The translations under genes were made by a program, and so were the position numbers. Under the pieces are notes generated by a model, which did no database searches, was not told where the DNA came from, and saw nothing but the letters and a program-made list of their open reading frames with translations. Source: Halogranum gelatinilyticum (GTDB taxonomy: Archaea > Halobacteriota > Halobacteria > Halobacteriales > Haloferacaceae). Taken from it: a DNA stretch of 64,000 bases. Shown piece after piece: positions 14,879 through 23,570 of this stretch. Where the stretch lies: NCBI RefSeq assembly GCF_900103715.1, contig NZ_FNHL01000002.1, forward strand, positions 1-64,000, given 5' to 3'. Within the stretch, counting starts at the first letter, position 1. Each line of letters opens with the position of its first letter.

Positions 14879-16768
14879 TTACCGTCGCTGGATCGGGAGT
14901 TCGATGTGAGTCGGATACTGTGCGTCGTGGTGGACGGTGTTGGTCGCGACCTCGTACTCGCGGTCGCCGTAGAGCGGGCCGCCCGTGTTGTGGTTGACGT
15001 CGTACCGCGGGAAGTTCGACGACGAGATGTCCAGCCGGATGCGGTGGCCCTTCTTGAACACGTTCGCGGTCGGGTAGGGTTCCATGTAGAACTCGGCGAC
15101 GTCGCCGGGTTCGACGAAGTCCGCGTGGTCGCGGTAGCCGCGGTAGCGCGCCCGACAGACCGAGTCACAGAGGTTCAGCGCGAAGCCGTTCGGGAAATCC
15201 GGCGACGCAGGATACTCGTCGACGAGCTTGGCCGTGAAGTCGGTGTCCTCCGCATCGGTCGAGCCGTAGACACTGACCCGGATGGGGCCGGTGATGACGA
15301 CGTCCTCCTCGAGCGGCGGCGTGCGGTAGACGAGCACGTCGTCGCGCTGTTCGAGCGGGCCGTAGGGAGCCTCGGCACCGAAGGTATCGGGTCGCGTCCG
15401 CTGGTCGAACCCGCCGCGACCCGTGAGGTCCTGCAGTTTGCGCTGGGCGAGCGGATATTCGAGGATGTTCTCCTCGCGTGGTTCGTACGTGATGTAGGAC
15501 GAACAGTTGCCGCCGAGCGTCGGCACGGGGTCTTTGGGGTCGAACTCGTAGCTCGTCGACCCGCCGTTTTCGCCGGGTTCGTCGGTCGAGAGTGTCCCGT
15601 CGGCGTGGACGTAGTACGACTCGTATTCGGTCTCCGCGGGCGGCCACTCCTCGGCACTCGTCCACTCGCCGCCGTGGAACAGCCGGCCGTCGCGGGCACT
15701 GTGGCCGTCGCCGTGACCCATCTCGAAGTACTGGACCGTCGGCTGGTCGTTCCAGGTGTCCTTGCCCTTCAGATAGTGGTCGAAGAAGTCCAGACGGGTC
15801 TGCTGGTAGTCCATGAGACACTCCTCGCCGAACTCCAACTCGCCGGAGTAGGACTTGTTCCACGAGGGCAGCGGGTAGGTGTTCCAGCCGTGGGTCCACG
15901 GTCCCATGAGGAGGAACTGGTCGCTGTCGCTTCTGGAGGCAAAGGCCTCGAAGTTGTCACAGGTCGCCTTCGTGTAGGAGTCGTACCACGCGCCGGAGTA
16001 GACGGTGGGCACGTCGGCACTCTCGTCGTAGTACGCCTCGAAGTTGACGCCGGGCGACTGCCAGAGTTCGTCGTCGGCGTCGGCCTGCGTCATGATGTCG
16101 AAGGCCCACTCCTCGTAGTCGGGGATGTGGCGCAGCGGCGACTGGCCGGGCAGGACGGGGCTGTTGGCGAGGACGTCAGCGACGTCGACGTTCGCAAGCA
16201 GCTGTTGCACGTCGGGGTCGTCGAGTGCGCGCTTGGCGAAGCCGCCACCGAGGGTGAAGGCCCAGCAGAGCCACCGGAGTTCGAACGCGCCGTTGTGGCG
16301 GAAGGTGGCCTTCCGGCCGTTGGCTGCACCTTGGTTGACGAACATCGCCGCCAGATGCGGCGGGTTCTGCGTCGCGAGCGCGCTCTGGACCCACGCGCCG
16401 TAGGAGGTACCGATGGTCCCGACCTGACCGTCACAGTAGGGCTGGTCGGCCAGCCACTCGACGGTGTCGTGGCCGTCCTCGGCCTCGTTGACGAAGATGT
16501 AGTAGTCGCCCTCGGAGTTGAAGCGGCCGCGACAGTCCTGGATGGCGACGACGTAGCCGCGTTTCGCGAACCACTCGCCGTGGCGTTCCAGTCGCCCCCG
16601 TTTGCCGTAGGGTGTCCGGTCGAGGAGGACCGGGAGCGGTTCGTCGACCGGCTCGCCCGTGTCGGAGTCGACCGGCCGGTAGATGTCCGTCGCGAGACGC
16701 ACGCCGTCGCGCATCTCTACCATCACGTCTAGCTCGGCGTGAACGCCGTAGCTCGGTTCCGCATCCAT
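14879..16768 (-). CDS. CocE/NonD family (S15) alpha/beta hydrolase
   Basis: A 629-residue serine hydrolase of the CocE/X-prolyl dipeptidyl peptidase S15 family. The nucleophile elbow GTSYGAW places the catalytic serine at residue 122. DRTPYGKRG and AIQDCRGRFNSEGDYY upstream are typical of the family, and a C-terminal jelly-roll domain (about 400-625) completes it. Members hydrolyse esters, amides or N-terminal X-Pro peptides. No signal peptide is seen, so it is probably cytoplasmic. It is divergent from the NCS2 permease, sharing one intergenic region, which suggests a joint role: hydrolysing a compound taken up by the permease. Confidence 0.88.
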   Translation of the reverse strand: MDAEPSYGVHAELDVMVEMRDGVRLATDIYRPVDSDTGEPVDEPLPVLLDRTPYGKRGRLERHGEWFAKRGYVVAIQDCRGRFNSEGDYYIFVNEAEDGHDTVEWLADQPYCDGQVGTIGTSYGAWVQSALATQNPPHLAAMFVNQGAANGRKATFRHNGAFELRWLCWAFTLGGGFAKRALDDPDVQQLLANVDVADVLANSPVLPGQSPLRHIPDYEEWAFDIMTQADADDELWQSPGVNFEAYYDESADVPTVYSGAWYDSYTKATCDNFEAFASRSDSDQFLLMGPWTHGWNTYPLPSWNKSYSGELEFGEECLMDYQQTRLDFFDHYLKGKDTWNDQPTVQYFEMGHGDGHSARDGRLFHGGEWTSAEEWPPAETEYESYYVHADGTLSTDEPGENGGSTSYEFDPKDPVPTLGGNCSSYITYEPREENILEYPLAQRKLQDLTGRGGFDQRTRPDTFGAEAPYGPLEQRDDVLVYRTPPLEEDVVITGPIRVSVYGSTDAEDTDFTAKLVDEYPASPDFPNGFALNLCDSVCRARYRGYRDHADFVEPGDVAEFYMEPYPTANVFKKGHRIRLDISSSNFPRYDVNHNTGGPLYGDREYEVATNTVHHDAQYPTHIELPIQRR

Positions 16769-16850
16769 ACCTCCCGCACTCCGACCATATTCAAAAGGGT
16801 TTGCCCCGCTCCGCTTATCTCAAAATATCGCAAATGAGAAATTATACGAC

Positions 16851-16947
16851 AAGTTTAAGAGTACTGTTCAAGACCGTTCCCGTGGAAGACATATGCCATC
16901 ATCCAACACATTCGACACTGTAGACAGTACGAACGATAGACAGGAGG
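16851..16947 (+). promoter_or_regulatory. promoter, leader and Shine-Dalgarno site of the NCS2 permease
   Basis: AAGTTTAAGA at 16851-16860 is a good TATA box predicting transcription from about 16880 and a leader of about 75 bases. A Shine-Dalgarno GGAGG (16942-16946) sits seven bases before the ATG at 16954, in contrast to the mostly leaderless neighbours. The leader also contains a 22-codon ORF that overlaps the permease start. Confidence 0.55.
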
Positions 16948-16961
16948 CCGCCGATGAGTGA
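16893..16961 (+). CDS. possible leader peptide overlapping the permease start
   Basis: An ATG 12 or so bases after the predicted start site opens a frame for 22 residues, MPSSNTFDTVDSTNDRQEAA plus DE. Its TGA (16959-16961) lies inside the third codon of the permease gene. It would be translated from a nearly leaderless end while the permease uses the Shine-Dalgarno site. It may regulate permease translation or may be chance; no homologue is recognised. Confidence 0.25.
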   Translation: MPSSNTFDTVDSTNDRQEAADE

Positions 16962-18543
16962 CGGTGAGGAGGCCGCCGCCGACGGCGGTCCCGAAGAATC
17001 CAGCTTCATCGAGTACGGTATCGACGAGAAGCCACCGCTCCTCGAGTCGGTGTTCCTCGGCTTCCAACACTACCTGACGATGATCGGGGCGACCGTCGCT
17101 ATCCCGCTCGCGCTCGCGGGGGCGATGGGGATGTTCGAGGCCGCACCCGGCGAGATCGGCCGACTCATCGGGACGTTCTTCGTCGTCTCCGGAATCGCGA
17201 CGCTCGCCCAGACCGTCATCGGCAACCGCTACCCCATCGTCCAGGGTGGGACGTTCTCGATGCTCGCCCCGGCACTCGCCATCATCGGCGTCGTCGCTGC
17301 GGGAAACCCCTCTGAACCACTGTGGGAAGCGTCGATACTGGAACTCCAGGGGGCCGTCATCATCGCCGGTCTCGTGGAGGTTCTCATCGGCTACTTCGGC
17401 GTCATGGGTAAACTGAAGCGATACATGGGCCCCATCGTCATCGCGCCCGTCATCGCGCTCATCGGGCTCGCGCTCTTCAACACGCCGCAGATCACGAACC
17501 CGAACTTCGGCGCGCCCGGCTCCGGTCAGGACTGGTGGCTGCTCGGCATCACGCTCGTCTCCATCGTCCTCTTCTCGCAGTATCTCGACAAGTACCACCG
17601 CGTCTTCCGGCTCTTCCCGGTCCTCATCGGCATCGCCGTCGCGTGGGGTATCGCGGTCGTCCTCTCGGTGACGGGCGTCTACGCGCCCGGCACGGTGAGC
17701 TACGTCGACCTCGGCTCGGCAGCCTCGGCGAGCCTCATCCAGCCCATCACGCCGTTCCAGTGGGGGATGCCCCGGTTCACCCCGGCGTTCGCCATCGGCA
17801 TGATCGCGGGGATGCTCGCCTCGGCCATCGAGTCGTTCGGCGACTACCACTCGGTCGCTCGGATGGCCGGCCGCGGCGCGCCGTCCAGCCGCCGTATCGA
17901 CCACGGTATCGGGATGGAGGGTCTCGGCAACACCTTCGCGGGCATCATGGGCACGGGGAACGGCTCGACGTCCTACACGGAGAACGTCGGTGCCATCGGC
18001 ATCACCGGCGTCGCCTCCCGCTACGTCGTCCAGATCGGCGCGGCCGTCATGATCATCGTCGGCTACTTCGGTCCCGTCGGCCAGCTGTTCGCGACGATTC
18101 CGGCACCCATCGTCGGTGGGCTCTACATCGTCATGTTCGGCCAGATCACGGCGGTTGGCCTGTCGAACCTGAAGTTCATCGACCTCGACTCGAACCGGAA
18201 CGTCTTCATCGTCGGTCTCGCGCTCTTCGCGGGTCTCGCAATCCCCGCCTACATGGGTGCGGTCGGCTCCGCAGCAGCGTTCCAAGAGGGTCTGAGCAAC
18301 GTCGCCGTCATCGGCGGGATTCTCGGCACGACGGTCGTCGCCAACACGGTCTTCGTCATCGGCTCGACGGGGATGGCCGTCGGCGGCATCATCGCCTTCT
18401 TCCTCGACAACACCATCAAGGGCAGCCGCGAGGAACGCGGTCTCGTCGAGTGGGAAATGATGACCGAGGACGACGCGGACTTCGTCCCGTTCTGGCAGCG
18501 TGTCACCGGCGACGACGACACACCGCCGTCGCGCGCCGACTGA
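16954..18543 (+). CDS. NCS2 family nucleobase (uracil/xanthine-type) permease
   Basis: A 529-residue integral membrane transporter of the nucleobase/ascorbate family with about 14 membrane segments. The conserved N-terminal GFQHYLTMIGATVAIPLAL includes the QH motif of TM1. The substrate-binding region around IESFGDYHSVARMAG and the MGTGNGSTSYTENVGAIGITGVASR segment match the TM8-TM10 signature. The family imports uracil, xanthine, urate or related heterocycles with H+ or Na+. Its presence with a Mo-hydroxylase and a hydantoinase-like enzyme is the strongest pointer to an N-heterocycle substrate. The start at 16954 is supported by a Shine-Dalgarno site. Confidence 0.93.
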   Translation: MSDGEEAAADGGPEESSFIEYGIDEKPPLLESVFLGFQHYLTMIGATVAIPLALAGAMGMFEAAPGEIGRLIGTFFVVSGIATLAQTVIGNRYPIVQGGTFSMLAPALAIIGVVAAGNPSEPLWEASILELQGAVIIAGLVEVLIGYFGVMGKLKRYMGPIVIAPVIALIGLALFNTPQITNPNFGAPGSGQDWWLLGITLVSIVLFSQYLDKYHRVFRLFPVLIGIAVAWGIAVVLSVTGVYAPGTVSYVDLGSAASASLIQPITPFQWGMPRFTPAFAIGMIAGMLASAIESFGDYHSVARMAGRGAPSSRRIDHGIGMEGLGNTFAGIMGTGNGSTSYTENVGAIGITGVASRYVVQIGAAVMIIVGYFGPVGQLFATIPAPIVGGLYIVMFGQITAVGLSNLKFIDLDSNRNVFIVGLALFAGLAIPAYMGAVGSAAAFQEGLSNVAVIGGILGTTVVANTVFVIGSTGMAVGGIIAFFLDNTIKGSREERGLVEWEMMTEDDADFVPFWQRVTGDDDTPPSRAD

Positions 18544-18672
18544 ACGACACACTGTCTTCCCCGCTTTGCGACCCCCTCCCGTATTTCATCCGCCGAGTGC
18601 CGTCGGTATCCAACGCTTGTGTTACGTCGCCACCGAAACAGTCAGGACCCTCCCTCGCTGTTGTGTGGAACG

Positions 18673-19080
18673 ATGACAGGGACCGCGCCCGACGGTGAAC
18701 AGTTCGACTACCGTGCTGACCTCCGCCACGGCGGCTGGGCAGGCGTCACGTCGTCGTCGCTCGTCGTCTCGACCGACGAGGAGTACCACATCGACGCCGA
18801 GGCCATTGAGGAGGTCACGGTCGAAGATTTCGACTACTTCGTCGGCCTGCTGGGGGTGGTGCTCGTCGGCTACGGCGTCTACTCGCTGCAGGCCAACGCG
18901 CTGTTCGGACTCGCCTTTACCGGGGTCGGTCTCGGCAGTCTCTATCTCACCTACCGGAAGCGCGACCGGGTGCGGATTCGGGTGGTCGGCCGGCCGAAGC
19001 CGCTGACCGTCTATCCGGCGTCGACAGGGGCGTTCACCGCGGCGTTGGAGCCGTTGCTCGCTGTCGAGGGTGAGCAGTAA
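18673..19080 (+). CDS. hypothetical membrane protein
   Basis: A 135-residue protein with two adjacent membrane segments (about residues 57-75 and 78-95: VGLLGVVLVGYGVYSL and ALFGLAFTGVGLGSLYLTY) between a soluble acidic N-terminal part and a basic, beta-rich C-terminal part. The ATG at 18673 starts MTGTAPDG. It lies between the permease and the hydantoinase-like gene on the same strand, but has no recognised function and may not belong to the pathway. Confidence 0.65.
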   Translation: MTGTAPDGEQFDYRADLRHGGWAGVTSSSLVVSTDEEYHIDAEAIEEVTVEDFDYFVGLLGVVLVGYGVYSLQANALFGLAFTGVGLGSLYLTYRKRDRVRIRVVGRPKPLTVYPASTGAFTAALEPLLAVEGEQ

Positions 19081-19142
19081 CCTCGGCTTCTGCCGTCCTC
19101 GTACCGTCTCTCTCACGTCACTGGCCCTCCACCAAGGCATAG

Positions 19143-19161
19143 GTATAAGTATTGGTACCAA
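19143..19161 (+). promoter_or_regulatory. promoter and palindromic operator of the hydantoinase-like gene
   Basis: GGTATAAGT at 19142-19150 is a strong TATA-like element with the ATG at 19177 about 30 bases downstream, so the transcript is probably leaderless. The perfect 10-base palindrome TTGGTACCAA (19152-19161) directly follows it between TATA box and start, where a repressor would bind. Confidence 0.5.
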
Positions 19162-19176
19162 GTCTCGTCACACGAT

Positions 19177-20601
19177 ATGTCAGCAGCTGCCGCAGACCTG
19201 CGGGTAGTCAACGCCAAAGTCGTCACGCCGTCGGGGACCATCCACGGGGGCGTCGCGTCGAAGAACGGGCAGATCGTCGCCGTCGGCTCCAACCTCCCCG
19301 ACGCCGACGAGGAGATCGACGCCGAGGGCAACTATCTCATCCCCGGCTTCATCGATCCCCACGTCCACTGGGGGCTGTCGCGCTACGAGTACGAGGACTA
19401 CCACGACGGGCTGGCGGCGGACTTCGAGACCGAAACCAGAGGGGCAGTTCACGGCGGCGTCACCACCGTCGTCAACTTCCTGCTCCAGCGGGACCCCTAC
19501 CTCCCCGACATGGACTTCTTCCGCGAGGTCGGCGCGGAGAACTCCTACATCGACTTCGCCTACCACGCCATCGTCCACCAGGACCACCACGTCGAGGAGA
19601 TCGACGGCCTCGCCGAGGAGGGTATCCGCTCGTTCAAGGTCTTCTTCAACTGGTACAAGAACGCCTCCCCCGAGTTGGGCATCGACCACTCCGACGCCGG
19701 CCGCACCTACAAGGTCCTGAAGAAGGTCGCCGACATCCCGAACGGCGTCGTGATGTTCCACGCCGAGAACGAGGACCTCGCTATCGAACGGCGGAAGGAA
19801 CTCCAAGCGGAGGACCGCAACGACCTGCTCGCGTGGTGTGAGAGCGCGCCGAACATCTGCGAGGCGATGCAGATCGAACAGATCGCCCAGCTCACCGAGT
19901 TCACGGACTCGCGTGCCTACATCGTCCACATGAGCACGGGCGAGGGTGTCGACATCTGCGAACGCTACCAGGAGAAGGGCGTCAACATCCACGCCGAGAC
20001 ACTCCCGGCGTTCCTCAGCCACACGAAACACGACGAGGAACTCGGCGTCTGGGGGAAGATTTCGCCGCCGCTGCGCGGCGAGGAGAGCAAGAAACGCCTC
20101 TGGGAGGGACTGCGCACGGGCGTCGTCGACTACATGGGCACGGACCACTGCCCGCACAAACTCGCGTTCAAGGAGAAGGACAAGGGCAAGTTCGGCGACG
20201 TCTGGGAGGCTATCCCCGGCGACAACAACGGTATCGAGTACTTCCTGCCCGTGATGATGTCGGAAGGCGTCAACAAGAACCGTCTCAGCATGGAGCGGCT
20301 CGTCGAGGTCTGTGCCGAGAACAACGCGAAACGCTGGGGTCTCTACCCGCGGAAGGGCGCGCTCGTCGAAGGGAGCGACGCCGACATGGTCATCGTCGAC
20401 CTCCAGAAGAGCACAGTCGTCGACGACGACTTCTATCACACCCTCGAACCGGGCTACTCGACGTACCACGGCAAGGAGCTGACGGGGCTCCCGACGCACA
20501 CCATCGTCGGCGGCGAGGTCGTCGTCGAGGACGACGAGCTACAGGTCGAGAAGGGTGGCCGCGAGTATCTGCCGCGCTACGACGAAGGCGTCCCGCTCTG
20601 A
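19177..20601 (+). CDS. cyclic amidohydrolase (hydantoinase/dihydropyrimidinase/allantoinase-like)
   Basis: A 474-residue metal-dependent hydrolase of the dihydroorotase/hydantoinase family. The first metal-binding pair is His62-X-His64 in FIDPHVHWGLSR. Lys154 in SFKVFFNWYK is the lysine usually carboxylated to bridge two zinc ions. MGTDHCPHK carries the late catalytic Asp and His. Such enzymes open cyclic amide rings (dihydropyrimidines, hydantoins, allantoin). The sequence does not distinguish these substrates. Together with the NCS2 permease and Mo-hydroxylase it suggests hydroxylation followed by ring opening. Confidence 0.9.
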   Translation: MSAAAADLRVVNAKVVTPSGTIHGGVASKNGQIVAVGSNLPDADEEIDAEGNYLIPGFIDPHVHWGLSRYEYEDYHDGLAADFETETRGAVHGGVTTVVNFLLQRDPYLPDMDFFREVGAENSYIDFAYHAIVHQDHHVEEIDGLAEEGIRSFKVFFNWYKNASPELGIDHSDAGRTYKVLKKVADIPNGVVMFHAENEDLAIERRKELQAEDRNDLLAWCESAPNICEAMQIEQIAQLTEFTDSRAYIVHMSTGEGVDICERYQEKGVNIHAETLPAFLSHTKHDEELGVWGKISPPLRGEESKKRLWEGLRTGVVDYMGTDHCPHKLAFKEKDKGKFGDVWEAIPGDNNGIEYFLPVMMSEGVNKNRLSMERLVEVCAENNAKRWGLYPRKGALVEGSDADMVIVDLQKSTVVDDDFYHTLEPGYSTYHGKELTGLPTHTIVGGEVVVEDDELQVEKGGREYLPRYDEGVPL

Positions 20602-20732
20602 GATAAGACCTCCAGCGAATCGACCCGCGAGCCGTCCCGTTTTTCCACGCTATTCACTCAACTACACCGACCGCGAGACGCAGGACTGGGCGACTCGCCG
20701 ACGTCAGAAAGAAGAGCGACCGCTGGTTTCGG

Positions 20733-22427
20733 TTACCGGTCGGTGCCGAACTCGAACCCGCCGTCGGTCCACGCCGACCCCGCGCTCTGCGACCCGTTCC
20801 GTCCGTCCGCGCTCGCTGCCTCCAACTCGAAGTGACTGAGGCCGTCGGCCATCTCGTCGGAGATGTCGCTGACCTCGTCGGCGATGCCGGAGACCTGGCT
20901 GATGGCGGTCGTCTGCTGGGCGACCCCGGCGGAGACCTCCTGCATCTGCCCGCTGACGGTCGTACTCCGGGCCGCGAGGTCGCCGACGACGTCGAGGACG
21001 ACCTCGGCGTTCGTCGCCTGGTTCTCCGTCGCGTTCGCAATCTCTGAGAGTCCCTGGTTCGTCTCGCCGATGGCGTCGGTGATGTCGTCGATGCGCTGGA
21101 CGACGTCGTTGACCGCTTCGGCTCCGGCTTTGACCTCCCGGTTGCTCGTCTCGATGGCGTCGGAGGTTTCGCCGATACCCACCCGGAGGTCGTCGACGAT
21201 GTTCGCGATGTCGGCGACGGCTTCCTTCGACTCCTCGGCGAGGGACTTCACCTCGTCGGCGACGACCTTGAAGCCAGCCCCGTCGGTGTTGGCGCGGGCG
21301 GCTTCGATGTTCGCGTTGAGCGCGAGCAGGCTGGTCTGGTCCGCGATCTTCGCGATCATCTCGGTCATCTCGTCGATGGCCTCCATGCGCGACTCCAGCG
21401 ACTGGACGGTCGCGATGTTCTCCTCGGAGGCCTCGATGGCGGCTTCCATCCGTTCGATGGCACTCTCGGCCTCTTCGGAGCCTTTCACTGCCGTCTCGGC
21501 TGCCTCGTTGGCGCGGACGTCGATCTCCTGGGTCGACGCGGTGATCTCCTCGATGGAGGCCGACAGCTCCGAGACGCTGTCCTCGGCGACGTCGGCCTCG
21601 TCGGTCTGTTTCTCGGCCAGCCGCGTCACCTGCTCGCTGGACTCGCCGATCTGTTCGGCGGAGGCCATCGTCTCCTCGGTCTGGGTAGCGATCTCCTCGG
21701 AGATGACGGCGAGTTCGTCGGCACGGCCGCGCGTCTCGTCGAGGAGTTCGCGGGTGTTCTCGACGGCGATGGTGAGGTCGCGTGCCATTCCCGCGAACTC
21801 GCGGTGGACGTTCCGGATCGCAGGGAAGTCCGCGTCGGGTTCCGGAATCTCGGGGTCGATAGTGAAGTCCCCGTGGCTGAGGCGGTCGAGACTCTCCTCC
21901 AGTTCGCCGACGACGGCCGACTGGTAGCGTTCGAGCTGTTCCTCGCGGGCTTCCATCGCCAGCCGTTCGGTGATGTCCTCGTTGAACTCGATGGCTCCGA
22001 CGACCTCGCCGCTCCCGCCGAACAGCGGGAACACGTTCCGACTCACCGGGACTTCGTCGCCGTCGACGACGACTGTGTCTTCGAGGTCCTGGACCGCCTG
22101 GCCGGTGTCAAGCACCTCGCGCATGACCGAGTTGTCGGCCTCGCCGTAGTCGAACAGACAGTCGCCGAGCAGTTCGCCCGGTTCGCGGTTGAACAGGTCG
22201 CGGCACGCCTGGTTAGAGTGAGTGAAGTATCCCTCGTCGTCGACGACGAAGATGGGGCTGTCGAGACCCGCGAGGATGCTCTCGACGACGGACTCGCCGG
22301 TGAGACTCCCGAGTCGGCCGACGTCCGGCACTGCCTCTACGTCCGTCGTCTCGATGACGTTCGCCCTGCTGTTCGTCTGCCCGTCAGCTGGCTGCTCCGA
22401 ACGGAGTGCCGCGAAAATTCCGAACAT
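20733..22427 (-). CDS. soluble PAS-domain methyl-accepting chemotaxis protein
   Basis: A 564-residue transducer with no membrane segment. A PAS domain (about residues 48-155, from ESILAGLDSPIFVVDDEGYF to EVVGAIEFNEDITERL) is followed by a HAMP-like linker and a long coiled-coil signalling domain. The kinase-contact hairpin is seen at IAKIADQTSLLALNANIEA and ARANTDGAGFKVVADEVKSLA. It should sense a cytoplasmic ligand or redox/energy state and control CheA. A TATA-like GGAATTTAAG (about 22464) predicts a short leader. It closes the catabolic island and may link the pathway's metabolite to taxis, though this is inference from position. Confidence 0.93.
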   Translation of the reverse strand: MFGIFAALRSEQPADGQTNSRANVIETTDVEAVPDVGRLGSLTGESVVESILAGLDSPIFVVDDEGYFTHSNQACRDLFNREPGELLGDCLFDYGEADNSVMREVLDTGQAVQDLEDTVVVDGDEVPVSRNVFPLFGGSGEVVGAIEFNEDITERLAMEAREEQLERYQSAVVGELEESLDRLSHGDFTIDPEIPEPDADFPAIRNVHREFAGMARDLTIAVENTRELLDETRGRADELAVISEEIATQTEETMASAEQIGESSEQVTRLAEKQTDEADVAEDSVSELSASIEEITASTQEIDVRANEAAETAVKGSEEAESAIERMEAAIEASEENIATVQSLESRMEAIDEMTEMIAKIADQTSLLALNANIEAARANTDGAGFKVVADEVKSLAEESKEAVADIANIVDDLRVGIGETSDAIETSNREVKAGAEAVNDVVQRIDDITDAIGETNQGLSEIANATENQATNAEVVLDVVGDLAARSTTVSGQMQEVSAGVAQQTTAISQVSGIADEVSDISDEMADGLSHFELEAASADGRNGSQSAGSAWTDGGFEFGTDR

Positions 22428-22573
22428 AGTCGTTTGTTACCCGTTGACGAGTCGACCACATACTTAAATTCCGGCGTCAAAATATCTCGTATGATAACGC
22501 GCCCGGTGTGGTCACGCGACCTATACTCAGAAACACAGAATAATTTGGACAAAAATTGTGTCGTGATGCCCTA

Positions 22574-23221
22574 ATGACGAGCAGCAACAGTCCACCCCGA
22601 CAGCCGCAGCCACCGGCCGTCGGCGTCCTCCTCGCTGCGGGGCTCGGGAGCCGCTTCGAGGGCGGGAACAAGCTCCTCGCGGAGCTGGACGGCGTCCCGG
22701 TCGTCCGACGCGCTGCGGAGACGCTCCGTGCCGCGGTCGACGGTCCCGTCCTCGTCGTCGTCGGCCACGACGCGGAACGCGTCCGAGCGGCACTCGACGG
22801 CCTTGACGTCCGTTTCGTCGACAACCCCGACTACGAGCGGGGGCAGGCGACGTCCGTCGCCGCGGCAGTGGCCGAAGTCGACGGTCTCGACGTCCCCGAT
22901 GGGGCGTCAGAGCAACCCACGCACGTGGTGTTCGCACTCGGCGATATGCCCGCCGTCCGGCCGGAGACGGTCGAACGCCTCCTCACCGTCGCCCGTGACC
23001 GCGAGGCCGGTATCGTCGTCCCCACCCACGAGGGACGCCGGGGCAACCCGGTCGTCTTCCACCGACAGCATCTGTCCAGTCTGGCGGCTCTCGACGGCGA
23101 CCGCGGCGGCCGGACCCTCTTCGAGCGCGAGGCGGTGACCCGTCTCGCCGTCGACGATCCCGGTATCCACCGCGACGTCGACACCGCTGCCGACCTCGAC
23201 AGCGTCGACGATGGGCAGTGA
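22574..23221 (+). CDS. mocA: MocA-like molybdenum cofactor nucleotidyltransferase
   Basis: A 215-residue MobA-like NTP transferase. The N-terminal nucleotide-binding motif is LLAAGLGSRFEGGNKLLAEL; VFALGDMPAVRPETV carries the metal-binding aspartate, and GNPVVFHRQH is a family segment. MocA adds CMP to the molybdenum cofactor for xanthine-dehydrogenase-type enzymes, whereas MobA adds GMP for DMSO-reductase types. The Mo-hydroxylase, XdhC and MoeA nearby favour the MocA role. The ATG at 22574 gives the proper distance to the nucleotide loop; an ATG six codons earlier lacks support. Confidence 0.87.
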   Translation: MTSSNSPPRQPQPPAVGVLLAAGLGSRFEGGNKLLAELDGVPVVRRAAETLRAAVDGPVLVVVGHDAERVRAALDGLDVRFVDNPDYERGQATSVAAAVAEVDGLDVPDGASEQPTHVVFALGDMPAVRPETVERLLTVARDREAGIVVPTHEGRRGNPVVFHRQHLSSLAALDGDRGGRTLFEREAVTRLAVDDPGIHRDVDTAADLDSVDDGQ

Positions 23222-23342
23222 ATTATGTAATTAGTTCTGTTTTGTAGAGGCTGGCAGTGGTTCCGTATAGGTCACCGCCCGAGAGGTTCGGGGTCGACCC
23301 GTCACAATATTTAATAATCGCCACCGGGTCGGTAGGGTATCC

Positions 23343-23570
23343 ATGGAAGACTTCGACCAGCTCGTCTCGTCGTTGACCCCACGCGAGGAGAACAGCGCGA
23401 TCAAGTCCTACCAGAACACGGTCGCCGTCGCGTGTCCGGCGTGCGAGGAACCCTTCGACGACATGGTCGTCTGCAAGGAGCCGCCGACGAGCCTGAATCT
23501 GAGCAGGACGCTCGATCTCTGCGTCGACGTTCACGACGAACAGGCGGTCATCTTCACACACCAGAAGTAG
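23343..23570 (+). CDS. small haloarchaeal CxxC protein
   Basis: A 75-residue protein with a CPAC pair (residues 31-34) and two further cysteines (Cys44 and Cys60) that could complete a metal site, followed by a beta-rich tail ending VIFTHQK. A TATA box AATATTTAATA (about 23307-23317) lies 26-35 bases before the ATG, indicating a leaderless transcript. Several similar short proteins are known only in haloarchaea; I do not recognise a function. Confidence 0.75.
   Translation: MEDFDQLVSSLTPREENSAIKSYQNTVAVACPACEEPFDDMVVCKEPPTSLNLSRTLDLCVDVHDEQAVIFTHQK

Noticed and set aside
14828-16732. Plus-strand open frame of 634 codons opposite the CocE/NonD hydrolase
   Set aside because: Antisense to a gene with an intact catalytic serine motif and family architecture; no domain seen in the antisense product.
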